Assembly: GCA_036522155.1 (NCBI GenBank)
Contig: DATDGI010000410.1
Location: 1-20,958 of the forward strand
DNA length: 20,958 bases
Origin: UBA9676 sp036522155
Lineage (GTDB): Bacteria > Actinomycetota > Actinomycetes > Streptosporangiales > Streptosporangiaceae
Direction: 5' to 3'
Translations under genes and position numbers: made by a program
Shown: piece after piece, positions 1-6,866 of the stretch
How positions within the stretch are numbered: the stretch's first letter is position 1
Layout: each line of letters starts with the position of its first letter
The notes under the pieces: model-generated
What the model was told of the DNA's origin: nothing
The model's database searches: none
What the model saw: the letters and a program-made list of their open reading frames with translations, nothing else

Positions 1-2369
1 GCGTGCCGCCGGCCGCGAGCCCGGCCCCCCGCCCGGCCAGCTACGGTGAACCGGCGCCGCTGCCCGAGGTCATGTTTCACCGGGTCCGGCGGACCGAGAA
101 GATCTACGTGGTCCAGCCGCCGGACGGCCGGTACCACGAGAGCCTGTGGGAGATCGCCCAGAACCATCTCGGCGATGGCCGCCGGTACCGGGAGATCTTC
201 GAGTTGAACAAGGACCGGATGCAGCCGGACGGCTCCAAGCTCACCATCGCCAGCCTGATCCGGCCGGGCTGGATCCTGCGCATGCCGCGCGATGCCAACG
301 GACCGGGGATCAAGCTGGTCACGCTCCACGAGCGGGCCGCCGAGCCCGCCCCGCCGGCATCGGCCCCGCCCACCTCGGCTCCACCTGCCTCAGCGCCGCC
401 CACCTCGGCACCGCCCACGACGGCTCCGCCCACCCTGGCCCCGCCCACGACGGCTCCCACCACGCCAGGCCAGACCGGGCTCGGGCCGGCCCCGGCGGCC
501 AGCCCCCGGCCGCACCGGGTCGCCCCCGCCCACGCGGGCGCCGTCAGCCGCGCCGCGGAATCCCCGGTCTTCCCCTATGAGCTCGCCGCGGCCGCGCTGC
601 TGGCCGCCGGGGTGCTGTCCGCCCTGGGACGGCGGCGGCGCGAGCAGCTGTGGCAGCGGGCGTTCGGCAGGCGGGTGCCGTCGCCGGCCGGCCCGGCCGC
701 GGCCGCGGAGGTGGCGCTGCGGCTGGGGGCCAGCGAGCCGTCCACCCGGGTGCTCGACACCGGCCTGCGCTACCTGTCGCAGGCGCTGGCCGTCCAGGGC
801 CGTCCGCTGCCGACCGTCTTCGCCGCGCACATCGGCCGGGAGAACCTGGACCTGTGGGTCGCCCCGGCCGACCCCGGTGCCCCCGCACCCTGGGTGGCGG
901 TGGGCGACGGGCAGGTGTGGCGGCTGCCGGTCTCGGTCGTGCCCGGCCTCGACGCCGACCAGGTGGCGCAGGCCGTGCCGCCCTATCCGGGGCTGGTCTC
1001 GATCGGGACCGACGCCACCGGGCGGGTCCTGGTCGACCTGGAGGCCGCGCACGGCCTGATCGCCGTCACCGGGTACCGGGCGCACGCCGTGCTGGCGGCC
1101 ATGGCGGCGGAGCTGGCCACCAACAGCTGGTCCGGCCCGATGTCGCTGACCCTGGTGGGGTTCGGTGCCGACCTGACCGCGCTGGCGCCGGAACGGATCA
1201 CCTCGGTCGCCACCCTGGCCGAAGCCCTGCCCGCGCTGGCCGCACGGGCCGAACTGGCCGCGCAGTCGCGGGCCGAGCCGTTCTGGACGCCGCACTACCT
1301 GATATCGGCGGTGCCCCCGTCGCCGGCCGAACGCAGCGAGCTGCTCCGGCTGGCCCGGAACCGGCACGCGGCCGCGGCCGGCTACGTCGTCGCCGGCGAG
1401 GTCGCCGGGGCCACCTGGACCTGGGAGGTCAACGAGCGCGGCCGGCTGCGGACCGGCCTGCTGGGGCTGGACGTGCAGGCCCAGCTGCTGCCGGCCGAGC
1501 AGTACGAGGCCGTGCTCGACCTGTTCGCGGTGGCGGCCGAGCCTGCCGGGGTGGCGCTGAGCGCCCCGCTGCCCGACGCGGCCCCGGCCGAGCACCTGGT
1601 TCCCGGGTCGGCCATGCCGGTGGAGATCACCATGCTCGGCCGGGCCGGCGTGCGTGCCCCCGGGATGATCGAGCCGGAACGGCTGGGCCTGGCCACCGAG
1701 GTGGTCGTCTTCATCGCCGCCCACCCGGGTGGTGTTCACCCCAATGTGCTCGGCGCCGCCATCTGGCCGCGCGGGGTCACCCCGGAAGTCAGGGACGCGA
1801 CGCTGGCCCGGGTGCGGGACTGGCTCGGCCGCGACGAGATCGGCCGGCCCCACCTGGGCACCGACGCCAGCGGGCGGCTCCGGCTGGGATCGCAGGTGCG
1901 GGTGGACTGGCGGGTGTTCTGCGCCTTGCTGGCCCGGGCGGCGGGAACCGATCCGCCCGCCGAGGAGGCGGCGCTGGCGCAGGCGCTGGGGCTGGTGACC
2001 GGCCCCTTCCTGGACGGCGTCGAGCCGGGCCGGTACACCTGGCTGGCCAGCGACGGGCTGGCCTTCGAGGCGGCGGCCAGGGTCGCCGACGCGGCCCACC
2101 GGCTGGTCCACCTCCGGCTCGGCCGGGACGACCCGCACGGCGCGTTGCAGGCCGCCCGGGCCGGGCTCCGGCTCGCCTTCGACGACGAGTTGCTGTGGCG
2201 GGATCTGCTGACCGCCGCCCACGCCACCGGGCAGGAGCCGCTGCTGCGCGCCGCGGTGGACGAGGTGTGCGCCCGGACCGCGCTGGATCAGGTGCTGCCG
2301 CGGATGGCCCCGCAGACCGAGGCGCTGATCGATGAGCTGCTGCCCTCCTGGCGGTCGTCAGTCGCCTGA
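1..2369 (+). CDS. LysM / BTAD-domain membrane protein, regulator-like (5' partial)
   Basis: The codon frame begins at base 3 and is open to the left edge, so the N-terminus is probably outside the window; the in-frame GTG at 3 need not be the start. Counting from it (788 codons), residues about 33-95 form a LysM-like domain (YVVQ, then SLWEIA, IFELN and GWILRMP). Residues 116-150 are seven APPxx pentapeptides in a Pro/Ala/Thr linker, and residues about 192-208 are a hydrophobic membrane segment followed by RRRR. A long globular middle follows. From about 538 there is a winged-helix-like domain, then from about 645 an alpha-helical BTAD/TPR-like region. LysM domains usually bind peptidoglycan and BTAD is typical of SARP-type activators. 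The orientation, with LysM outside and the Arg-flanked C-terminal part in the cytoplasm, is inferred. Such proteins occur in actinobacteria, sometimes near Tad pilus genes; no target can be read here. Confidence 0.75.
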   Translation, partial: VPPAASPAPRPASYGEPAPLPEVMFHRVRRTEKIYVVQPPDGRYHESLWEIAQNHLGDGRRYREIFELNKDRMQPDGSKLTIASLIRPGWILRMPRDANGPGIKLVTLHERAAEPAPPASAPPTSAPPASAPPTSAPPTTAPPTLAPPTTAPTTPGQTGLGPAPAASPRPHRVAPAHAGAVSRAAESPVFPYELAAAALLAAGVLSALGRRRREQLWQRAFGRRVPSPAGPAAAAEVALRLGASEPSTRVLDTGLRYLSQALAVQGRPLPTVFAAHIGRENLDLWVAPADPGAPAPWVAVGDGQVWRLPVSVVPGLDADQVAQAVPPYPGLVSIGTDATGRVLVDLEAAHGLIAVTGYRAHAVLAAMAAELATNSWSGPMSLTLVGFGADLTALAPERITSVATLAEALPALAARAELAAQSRAEPFWTPHYLISAVPPSPAERSELLRLARNRHAAAAGYVVAGEVAGATWTWEVNERGRLRTGLLGLDVQAQLLPAEQYEAVLDLFAVAAEPAGVALSAPLPDAAPAEHLVPGSAMPVEITMLGRAGVRAPGMIEPERLGLATEVVVFIAAHPGGVHPNVLGAAIWPRGVTPEVRDATLARVRDWLGRDEIGRPHLGTDASGRLRLGSQVRVDWRVFCALLARAAGTDPPAEEAALAQALGLVTGPFLDGVEPGRYTWLASDGLAFEAAARVADAAHRLVHLRLGRDDPHGALQAARAGLRLAFDDELLWRDLLTAAHATGQEPLLRAAVDEVCARTALDQVLPRMAPQTEALIDELLPSWRSSVA
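348..452 (+). repeat. Seven 15-bp in-frame repeats encoding APPxx pentapeptides
   Basis: Seven consecutive 15-bp units encode APPAS, APPTS, APPAS, APPTS, APPTT, APPTL and APPTT inside the LysM/BTAD gene. The third codon positions vary between units, so the array is old or under codon-level drift rather than freshly expanded. It forms an extended, wall-spanning type of linker between the LysM domain and the membrane segment; that role is inferred from composition. Confidence 0.8.
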
Positions 2370-2457
2370 CTGTGAGAATCCACCTCGCAGCCTGGTGATT
2401 GCTGCTGGGCTGTGGGCCGGTGCCGGAAGTCAGATACTGGTGGTCCGGCCAGTGATC

Positions 2458-2462
2458 GGAGG
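2458..2462 (+). promoter_or_regulatory. Shine-Dalgarno GGAGG fixing the TfoX-domain gene start
   Basis: GGAGG lies 9 nt before the ATG at 2472. The same frame is open back to 2412, but no comparable site precedes the earlier ATG and the added residues do not resemble the family, so 2472 is taken as the start. Confidence 0.75.
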
Positions 2463-2471
2463 TCAGCGACC

Positions 2472-2822
2472 ATGCCCACGTTCCGCAAGTCACCGCCCGA
2501 ACTGGTAGCGCGGTTCGATGAGCTGGCCACCCTGGTGGGGGAGGCCGACCGCAGGCAGATGTTCGGTTACCCGAGCTGCGTCCTGCGCGGCAACATGTTC
2601 ATGGCGCTGCACGAGGACTCGCTCATCCTGCGCCTGGCCGAACCCGACCGGGCCGAGTTCCTCAGCCGCCACCAGGCCGCGCTGTTCGAGCCGATGCCAG
2701 GTCGGCCGATGAAGGAGTACGTGGTGGTGCCGCCCGGCATGGTCGAGTCGGACGAGGTCGACGACTGGGTCCGCCGCTCCCTGGCCTACGCCGAGCAGCT
2801 CCCGCCGAAGAAGAAGAAATGA
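2472..2822 (+). CDS. TfoX/Sxy family N-terminal domain protein
   Basis: This 116-residue protein is a stand-alone TfoX N-terminal domain. The conserved pattern is visible: a QMFGYPS motif near residue 32, GNMFMAL near 42, SLILRL near 52, then PGRPMKEYVVVP near 80. Like many small members it lacks the C-terminal TfoX domain found in the competence regulator Sxy of gamma-proteobacteria. The function of these stand-alone actinobacterial domains is not established, and a role in competence should not be assumed. The C-terminus ends in a lysine tail, KKKK. The gene follows the LysM/BTAD gene after 102 nt and converges with the adenosine-deaminase gene. The start is set by a GGAGG 9 nt upstream. 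Confidence 0.85.
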   Translation: MPTFRKSPPELVARFDELATLVGEADRRQMFGYPSCVLRGNMFMALHEDSLILRLAEPDRAEFLSRHQAALFEPMPGRPMKEYVVVPPGMVESDEVDDWVRRSLAYAEQLPPKKKK

Positions 2823-3001
2823 AGATCACGGCTCGTTGGTGCCGGTTAGGGTGCGGCCCGCGCCAGGCCGGCCCGCAGTTCGTAATGCATGGTCCGGTAG
2901 CGCATCGCTCCGGTCGCCTGCTGAGACACGATGCACCGTCTCGTTGTGACAGCCGGCGCGCTTCGATCCCCGAGCTGGGCGGATCCCGTGATCATGTGAA
3001 C

Positions 3002-4024
3002 TCATCTGTCCGGGGCGGCCAGCCAGGCGTCGATGCCGGACAGCAACCGGGCGGCGATGGCCGGCGGGGCGGCCGAGCCGCGCACCGACATCCGGGCCAG
3101 GCCGGCGATCTCGGCGTCACCCATCCCGAACACGGCCCGGGCGAGTTCGTACTGGGCGGTCAGCCGGGACCCGAACAGCAGCGGGTCGTCCGCCCCCAGT
3201 GCCACCGGCACGCCCGCGTCGAGCAGCTTGCGCAGCGGCACGTCCGCGGGTTTCGCGGCCACCCCGAGGGCCACGTTCGAGGTCGGGCACACCTCCAGGG
3301 TGACGCCGCCGACCGCCAGGCGTTTGGTCAGATCGGGGTCGTTCGCGGCGGCCACGCCGTGGCCGATGCGCTGCGCGCCCAGGTCGTCCAGGCAGGACCG
3401 GACGCTGTCCGCCCCGGCCATCTCACCGCCGTGCGGAGCCAGCAGCAGGCCCGCCCCGCCGGCGATACGGAACGCGGCCGCGAAGGCGCTGGCCTGGCCG
3501 CGCCGCTCGTCGTTGCTCAGCCCGAACCCGATCACCCCGCGCCCGGCATACTGGCTGGCCAGCCGGGCCAGGGTGCGCGCCTCCAGCGGGTGCTTTGTCC
3601 GGTTCGCCGCGATGATCACGCCGATGCCGACGCCGGTCGCGGCCGAGGCCGCCTGAGCCGCGGCCAGCACCAGTTCCACCGTGGGGGTCAGCCCGCCGAA
3701 CCGGCTGGCGAAGCCGGACGGATCCACCTGGATCTCCAGCCAGCCCGATCCGTCCGCGCGCTCATCCTCAGCGGTCTCGCGCAGCAGCCGGAACACGGCC
3801 GGCTCGTCGGTGAGCACCGAGCGGGCGATGTCATAGAGCCGCTGGAACCGGAACCAGCCCCGCTCGTCGGTGCCCCGCAGCCGTGGCGGCCAGGCCGCCG
3901 CCAGCGCTTCCGGCAGGTTCACCCCCCGCTCGCGGGCCAGCTCGACCAGCGTGGGATGGCGCATCGAGCCGGTGAAGTGCAGGTGCAGATGCGCCTTGGG
4001 CAGTGCGGCGAGCGCCCGGGCCAT
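3002..4024 (-). CDS. add: Adenosine deaminase family protein (amidohydrolase)
   Basis: The 340-residue protein has the full metal-site set of the adenosine/AMP deaminase family: HLH at residues 14-16, HGGE (catalytic Glu, usually HAGE), RIGHGV, CPTSN and ADDP near the C-terminus. The fold is a zinc TIM barrel that deaminates a 6-aminopurine nucleoside in purine salvage. One departure is Thr18: the usual motif is HxHLDG, here it is HLHFTG, and the missing Asp is the residue that contacts the ribose 5'-OH in characterised ADAs. Substrate identity is therefore less certain than family membership; a deaminase for a 5'-modified adenosine is possible. The ATG at 4024 is preferred over an upstream in-frame one at 4090, because it directly precedes the conserved ALPKAHLHLH segment. 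It begins 4 nt after the aminotransferase stop, implying one transcript. Confidence 0.82.
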   Translation of the reverse strand: MARALAALPKAHLHLHFTGSMRHPTLVELARERGVNLPEALAAAWPPRLRGTDERGWFRFQRLYDIARSVLTDEPAVFRLLRETAEDERADGSGWLEIQVDPSGFASRFGGLTPTVELVLAAAQAASAATGVGIGVIIAANRTKHPLEARTLARLASQYAGRGVIGFGLSNDERRGQASAFAAAFRIAGGAGLLLAPHGGEMAGADSVRSCLDDLGAQRIGHGVAAANDPDLTKRLAVGGVTLEVCPTSNVALGVAAKPADVPLRKLLDAGVPVALGADDPLLFGSRLTAQYELARAVFGMGDAEIAGLARMSVRGSAAPPAIAARLLSGIDAWLAAPDR

Positions 4025-4028
4025 CCGG

Positions 4029-5240
4029 CTATTTTGCCTGCGCGAGCAGCTTGCCGAGGCGGCTGATCCCCTCTTCCAGGTCGGCGTCACCGAGCGCGCA
4101 GGACAGCCGGAAATAGCCCGGTGTGCCGAACGCCTCGCCGGGCACCACGGCCACGTCGGCGTGCTCCAGGATCAGCTCGGCCAGTTCGGCGGTGCTGGCC
4201 GGGCGGGCGCCCGCCAGTTCCTTGCCGAGCACACCCTTCACCGACGGGTAGCAGTAGAAGGCGCCCTCGGGCAACGGGCAGACCACCCCGGGGATGTCGT
4301 TCAGCATGGCCGTCATCGTCAGCCGCCGCCGGTCGAACGCTGCCCGCATCTCCGCGGCCGCCGACAGGTCGCCGGTGACCGCGGCCAGCGCCGCCGCCTG
4401 GGCCACGTTGTTGACGTTGGAGGTGGAGTGCGACTGCAGGTTGGTGGCGGCCTTGATGACGTCGGCCGGGCCGATCATCCAGCCCACCCGCCAGCCGGTC
4501 ATGGCGTAGGTCTTGGCCACGCCGTTCAGCACCACACAACGGTCGGTCGTCTCCGGGGCCGCGACCGGGATCGAGGCGAACCGGGCGTCGCCGTAGACCA
4601 GATGCTCGTAAATCTCGTCGGTCACCACCCACAGCCCGTGCCCGGCCGCCCACCGGCCGATCTCGGCGACCTGCTCCGGCGGGTAGACAGCCCCGGTCGG
4701 GTTGGACGGCGAGACGAACAGCAGCAGCTTGGTGCGCGGGGTGCGGGCCGCTTCCAGGTCGGCCACCGAGGCCAGGTAGCCGCCGTGCTCGTCGGTCATC
4801 ACCGGCACCGGGATCCCCCCGGCCAGCGCGATCGCCTCCGGGTAGGTGGTCCAGTACGGCGTCGGCAGCAGCACCTCGTCGCCCGGGTCGAGCAGGGCCG
4901 CGAACGCCTGGAAGACCGCCTGCTTGCCGCCGTTGGTGACCAGCACCTGGCTCGCGGCCACCTGGTAGCCGGAGTCACGGGCGGTCTTGGCGGCGACCGC
5001 CTCCCGCAGTTCGGGCAGCCCGGCGGTGGGCGTGTACTTGTGGAAGCGCGGCACGGCGCAGGCCCGCTGGGCGGCCTCGACGATGTAGCCGGGGGTGGGG
5101 AAGTCGGGCTCGCCCGCGCCGAACCCGATCACCGGCCGCCCGGCCGCACGCAGCGCCTTCGCCTTCGCGTCCACGGCCAGGGTGGCCGATTCGGTGATCG
5201 CGGAGACACGCGCGGAGATGCGAGGGTGAGCTGAAGTCAT
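4029..5240 (-). CDS. aspC: Pyridoxal-phosphate aspartate aminotransferase (class I)
   Basis: This 403-residue protein is a class I (fold type I) aminotransferase of the Ib aspartate aminotransferase type. It transfers the amino group between aspartate and 2-oxoglutarate; relatives can also use prephenate. Visible motifs are GFGAGEPDFPTP near residue 40, VTNGGKQA around the phosphate-binding region, NPTG with the Asn that contacts the cofactor, VTDEIYEHL with the Asp to the pyridine nitrogen, and GVAKTYAMTGWRVGW with the Schiff-base lysine at residue 243. A C-terminal FRLSC holds the substrate-carboxylate arginine. The ATG at 5240 matches the usual length. Only a G-run sits right against it, so a leaderless mRNA is possible. 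It lies divergent to tRNA-Trp/secE, as in Streptomyces, with the deaminase gene directly downstream. Confidence 0.9.
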   Translation of the reverse strand: MTSAHPRISARVSAITESATLAVDAKAKALRAAGRPVIGFGAGEPDFPTPGYIVEAAQRACAVPRFHKYTPTAGLPELREAVAAKTARDSGYQVAASQVLVTNGGKQAVFQAFAALLDPGDEVLLPTPYWTTYPEAIALAGGIPVPVMTDEHGGYLASVADLEAARTPRTKLLLFVSPSNPTGAVYPPEQVAEIGRWAAGHGLWVVTDEIYEHLVYGDARFASIPVAAPETTDRCVVLNGVAKTYAMTGWRVGWMIGPADVIKAATNLQSHSTSNVNNVAQAAALAAVTGDLSAAAEMRAAFDRRRLTMTAMLNDIPGVVCPLPEGAFYCYPSVKGVLGKELAGARPASTAELAELILEHADVAVVPGEAFGTPGYFRLSCALGDADLEEGISRLGKLLAQAK

Positions 5241-5246
5241 ACCCCC

Positions 5247-5252
5247 ATACTG
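5247..5252 (-). promoter_or_regulatory. Possible -10 element for a leaderless aspC transcript
   Basis: Read on the minus strand, CAGTAT ends 6 nt before the aspC ATG, keeping the A and final T of the TANNNT pattern. Transcription would then begin at or next to the start codon. No convincing -35 is visible. The call is weak. Confidence 0.25.
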
Positions 5253-5298
5253 GCATCGCGGGTCCCACGATGGTTCGACGCGAGGGCACCCGGCAACG

Positions 5299-5304
5299 TA
5301 GACT
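5299..5304 (+). promoter_or_regulatory. Possible -10 box (TAGACT) for tRNA-Trp/secE
   Basis: TAGACT is a good actinobacterial -10 hexamer in the divergent intergenic region, about 120 nt before the tRNA. A poor -35 candidate (TTCGAC, spacer 19-20) precedes it. The same hexamer is found before rplJ. No better candidate nearer the tRNA was recognised. Confidence 0.35.
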
Positions 5305-5425
5305 TTGGCGACTGGTGGTGGTTCACCGGCAGACCCCGCACGCCCATATCGGCGGTGCGGCCCGCCGCGCGGGCGGACCAGCAGTCGGCAGCAGGGCTAG
5401 TCGTGCTGGCCAGGCCGCCGGACAG

Positions 5426-5499
5426 AGGGCAGTAGCTCAATTGGCCAGAGTCCCGGTCTCCAAAACCGGTGGTTGGGGGTTCGAGTCCCTCCTGCCCTG
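5426..5499 (+). tRNA. trpT: tRNA-Trp (anticodon CCA)
   Basis: A complete cloverleaf folds by hand. A 7-bp acceptor stem (AGGGCAG with CTGCCCT) is followed by a 4-bp D stem with loop AATTGGCCA. The anticodon stem CCGGT/ACCGG has a 7-nt loop with CCA at 5460-5462, and a 5-bp T stem carries loop TTCGAGT. The discriminator is G5499 and the 3' CCA is not encoded. A tRNA-Trp just ahead of secE is a conserved arrangement in actinobacteria. Confidence 0.97.
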
Positions 5500-5567
5500 C
5501 GAGCACCGTCGGCGAGCTGGCTTCGGCGCACCCGGCGGTGACCGACCAGCGTTGTTCAGGTGAGGAC

Positions 5568-5819
5568 ATGGCGACTCAGACGCGAGGACAGCCCACAGAG
5601 AAGCGGGCCAAGTCCGGTGGCCCGACCAAGGGCGGCCGGACCAGCCCCGCGTTGTTCGTCCGCCAGGTCGTCGCCGAGCTGCGCAAGGTTATCTGGCCAA
5701 CCCGCCGGGAACTGCGTACGTACACGATCGTCGCGATTTTCTTCATACTCGTGATGGTTGCGATCGTGACCAGCCTCGACTACGGGTTCACCAAGCTGGT
5801 GTTCGCCGCCTTCGGCTAA
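5568..5819 (+). CDS. secE: Preprotein translocase subunit SecE
   Basis: This 83-residue protein is the short, single-spanning SecE of high-GC Gram-positives, the clamp subunit of the SecYEG export channel. A basic, hydrophilic N-terminus of about 35 residues leads into the family signature VVAELRKVIWPTRREL, an amphipathic helix lying on the membrane. One hydrophobic transmembrane helix follows (TIVAIFFILVMVAIVTSL), ending in FAAFG. The ATG at 5568 is preceded by AGGTGAGG; the open frame extends upstream only into the tRNA and is not coding there. Position between tRNA-Trp and nusG is the canonical one. Confidence 0.93.
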   Translation: MATQTRGQPTEKRAKSGGPTKGGRTSPALFVRQVVAELRKVIWPTRRELRTYTIVAIFFILVMVAIVTSLDYGFTKLVFAAFG

Positions 5820-5876
5820 GCCGTCACCGGCGCGCGGGGCGGGCCGGAGGGGCAGGCTGGGGGAGCGGGTACGCCG

Positions 5877-5906
5877 GGGGCAAAGGCCGCGGCCGGGAAT
5901 TGCCCC
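5877..5906 (+). other. Stem-loop in the secE-nusG spacer
   Basis: GGGGCAA (5877-5883) pairs with TTGCCCC (5900-5906), enclosing a 16-nt segment that itself contains the palindrome GGCCGCGGCC. It ends about 30 nt before the nusG GTG and has no T-run, so it is more likely an mRNA fold or processing signal than a terminator. Function unknown. Confidence 0.4.
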
Positions 5907-5935
5907 GCGAGGAATAGCGAAGAGAAAGAGTAATC

Positions 5936-6835
5936 GTGTCCGAGTCGCAAGCGCACGTCGGTGCCGAGCCGGAGGACGCTCCGGTCACGGACGGCCAGAT
6001 CGTGGAGTCCGGAGAGCCGGAAGCTGAGGCCGCCGGGGCCGAGGCCGAAGCCGCCGACGCTGAGGCCCCCGGGGCTGAGGCCGCCGAAGCCGAAGCCGAC
6101 GCTGAGGCCGCCGGGGCTGAGGCCGCCGACGCTGAGCCCGCCGAAGCTGGAGAGGCCGAGGCCGAGGACGCCGGGGCGGACGATGCCGGGGCCGCCGACG
6201 CTGAGGCCGCCGGGGCTGAGGCCGCCGAAGCTGGAGAGGCCGAGGCCGAGGAGATCGACCCGGTCGTGGCCTTTGCCGCCGAACTCCGGCTGCTGCCTGG
6301 CGACTGGTACGTGGTGCACTCGTACGCGGGCTATGAGAACCGGGTCAAGGGCAACCTGGAGAGCCGCACCCAGTCGCTGAACATGGAGGACTACATCTTC
6401 CAGATCGAGGTCCCGGTGCACCAGGTGACCGAGATCAAGCAGGGCAAGCGGCAGCAGGTGCAGGAGAAGGTGCTGCCAGGCTACATCCTGGTCCGGATGG
6501 ACCTCACCGACGAGTCGTGGGCGGCCGTGCGCAACACCCCGGGCGTGACCGGCTTCGTCGGGCTGTCCAGCCGCCCGTCGCCGCTCAGCCTGGCCGAAGT
6601 CGCTGGCCTGCTCGCGCCGGAACCGGAGGAGAAGGCGGCCAGGGCCGAGATCACCCGGTCGGCGGTGGAATACGAGGTCGGCGAATCCGTTACGGTAATG
6701 GACGGTCCGTTCGCGACGCTGCCGGCGACCGTGAACGAGATCAACTCCGACACCCAGAAGCTCAAGGTGCTGGTGTCGATATTCGGCCGGGAGACCCCGG
6801 TCGAGCTTTCCTTCGATCAGGTCGCGAAGATCTGA
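5936..6835 (+). CDS. nusG: Transcription termination/antitermination factor NusG
   Basis: The 299-residue protein has the two standard NusG domains after a long acidic N-terminal extension. Residues 1 to about 115 are mostly Ala, Glu, Gly, Asp and Pro in imperfect repeats. The NGN domain begins near residue 120 (GDWYVVHSYAGYENRVK) and includes PGYILVRMDLTDESW and NTPGVTGFVG, where it contacts the polymerase clamp helices. The KOW domain begins near 240 (VGESVTVMDGPFATL) and runs to the C-terminus. It regulates RNA polymerase pausing and couples transcription to translation or Rho. E. coli NusG is about 180 residues; acidic extensions are common in actinobacteria, but the repeat content here is marked. 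The GTG at 5936 is preceded by a weak purine-rich site. secE lies upstream and rplK starts 31 nt downstream. Confidence 0.95.
   Translation: MSESQAHVGAEPEDAPVTDGQIVESGEPEAEAAGAEAEAADAEAPGAEAAEAEADAEAAGAEAADAEPAEAGEAEAEDAGADDAGAADAEAAGAEAAEAGEAEAEEIDPVVAFAAELRLLPGDWYVVHSYAGYENRVKGNLESRTQSLNMEDYIFQIEVPVHQVTEIKQGKRQQVQEKVLPGYILVRMDLTDESWAAVRNTPGVTGFVGLSSRPSPLSLAEVAGLLAPEPEEKAARAEITRSAVEYEVGESVTVMDGPFATLPATVNEINSDTQKLKVLVSIFGRETPVELSFDQVAKI
6053..6226 (+). repeat. Imperfect direct repeats coding the acidic NusG extension
   Basis: A 33-bp unit occurs at 6053-6085 (one mismatch), 6095-6127 and 6194-6226 (identical to the second). A further 29-bp unit at 6140-6168 recurs exactly at 6224-6252. The offsets of 99 and 84 bp differ by 15 bp, so a duplicated block has gained or lost one pentapeptide. 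All steps are multiples of three, keeping the frame. Confidence 0.85.
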
Positions 6836-6866
6836 TCACGTAGGCGCAGATAGAGGACCGCAACTC

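Noticed and set aside
390..2222. A 610-codon minus-strand frame opposite the LysM/BTAD gene
   Set aside because: It is a Gly/Arg/Pro/Gln-rich antisense shadow with no domain; the plus strand has clear LysM and BTAD features.
2823..3001. A bidirectional terminator between the convergent TfoX-domain and deaminase genes
   Set aside because: Only short or imperfect inverted repeats (such as GAGAC/GTCTC) were found, without T-runs.
2819..4066. A 415-codon plus-strand frame (and another at 3870-5234) over the deaminase and aminotransferase
   Set aside because: These are shadows of the two minus-strand enzymes, whose catalytic motifs are intact.
5469..5567. An N-terminally extended SecE starting at 5469
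   Set aside because: The extension would translate tRNA-Trp sequence; the ATG at 5568 has its own Shine-Dalgarno and gives normal SecE length.
5816..6421. A minus-strand frame with striking GGLSPGGLSVGG repeats
   Set aside because: It is the antisense reading of the NusG acidic repeats; the repeat belongs to nusG on the plus strand.
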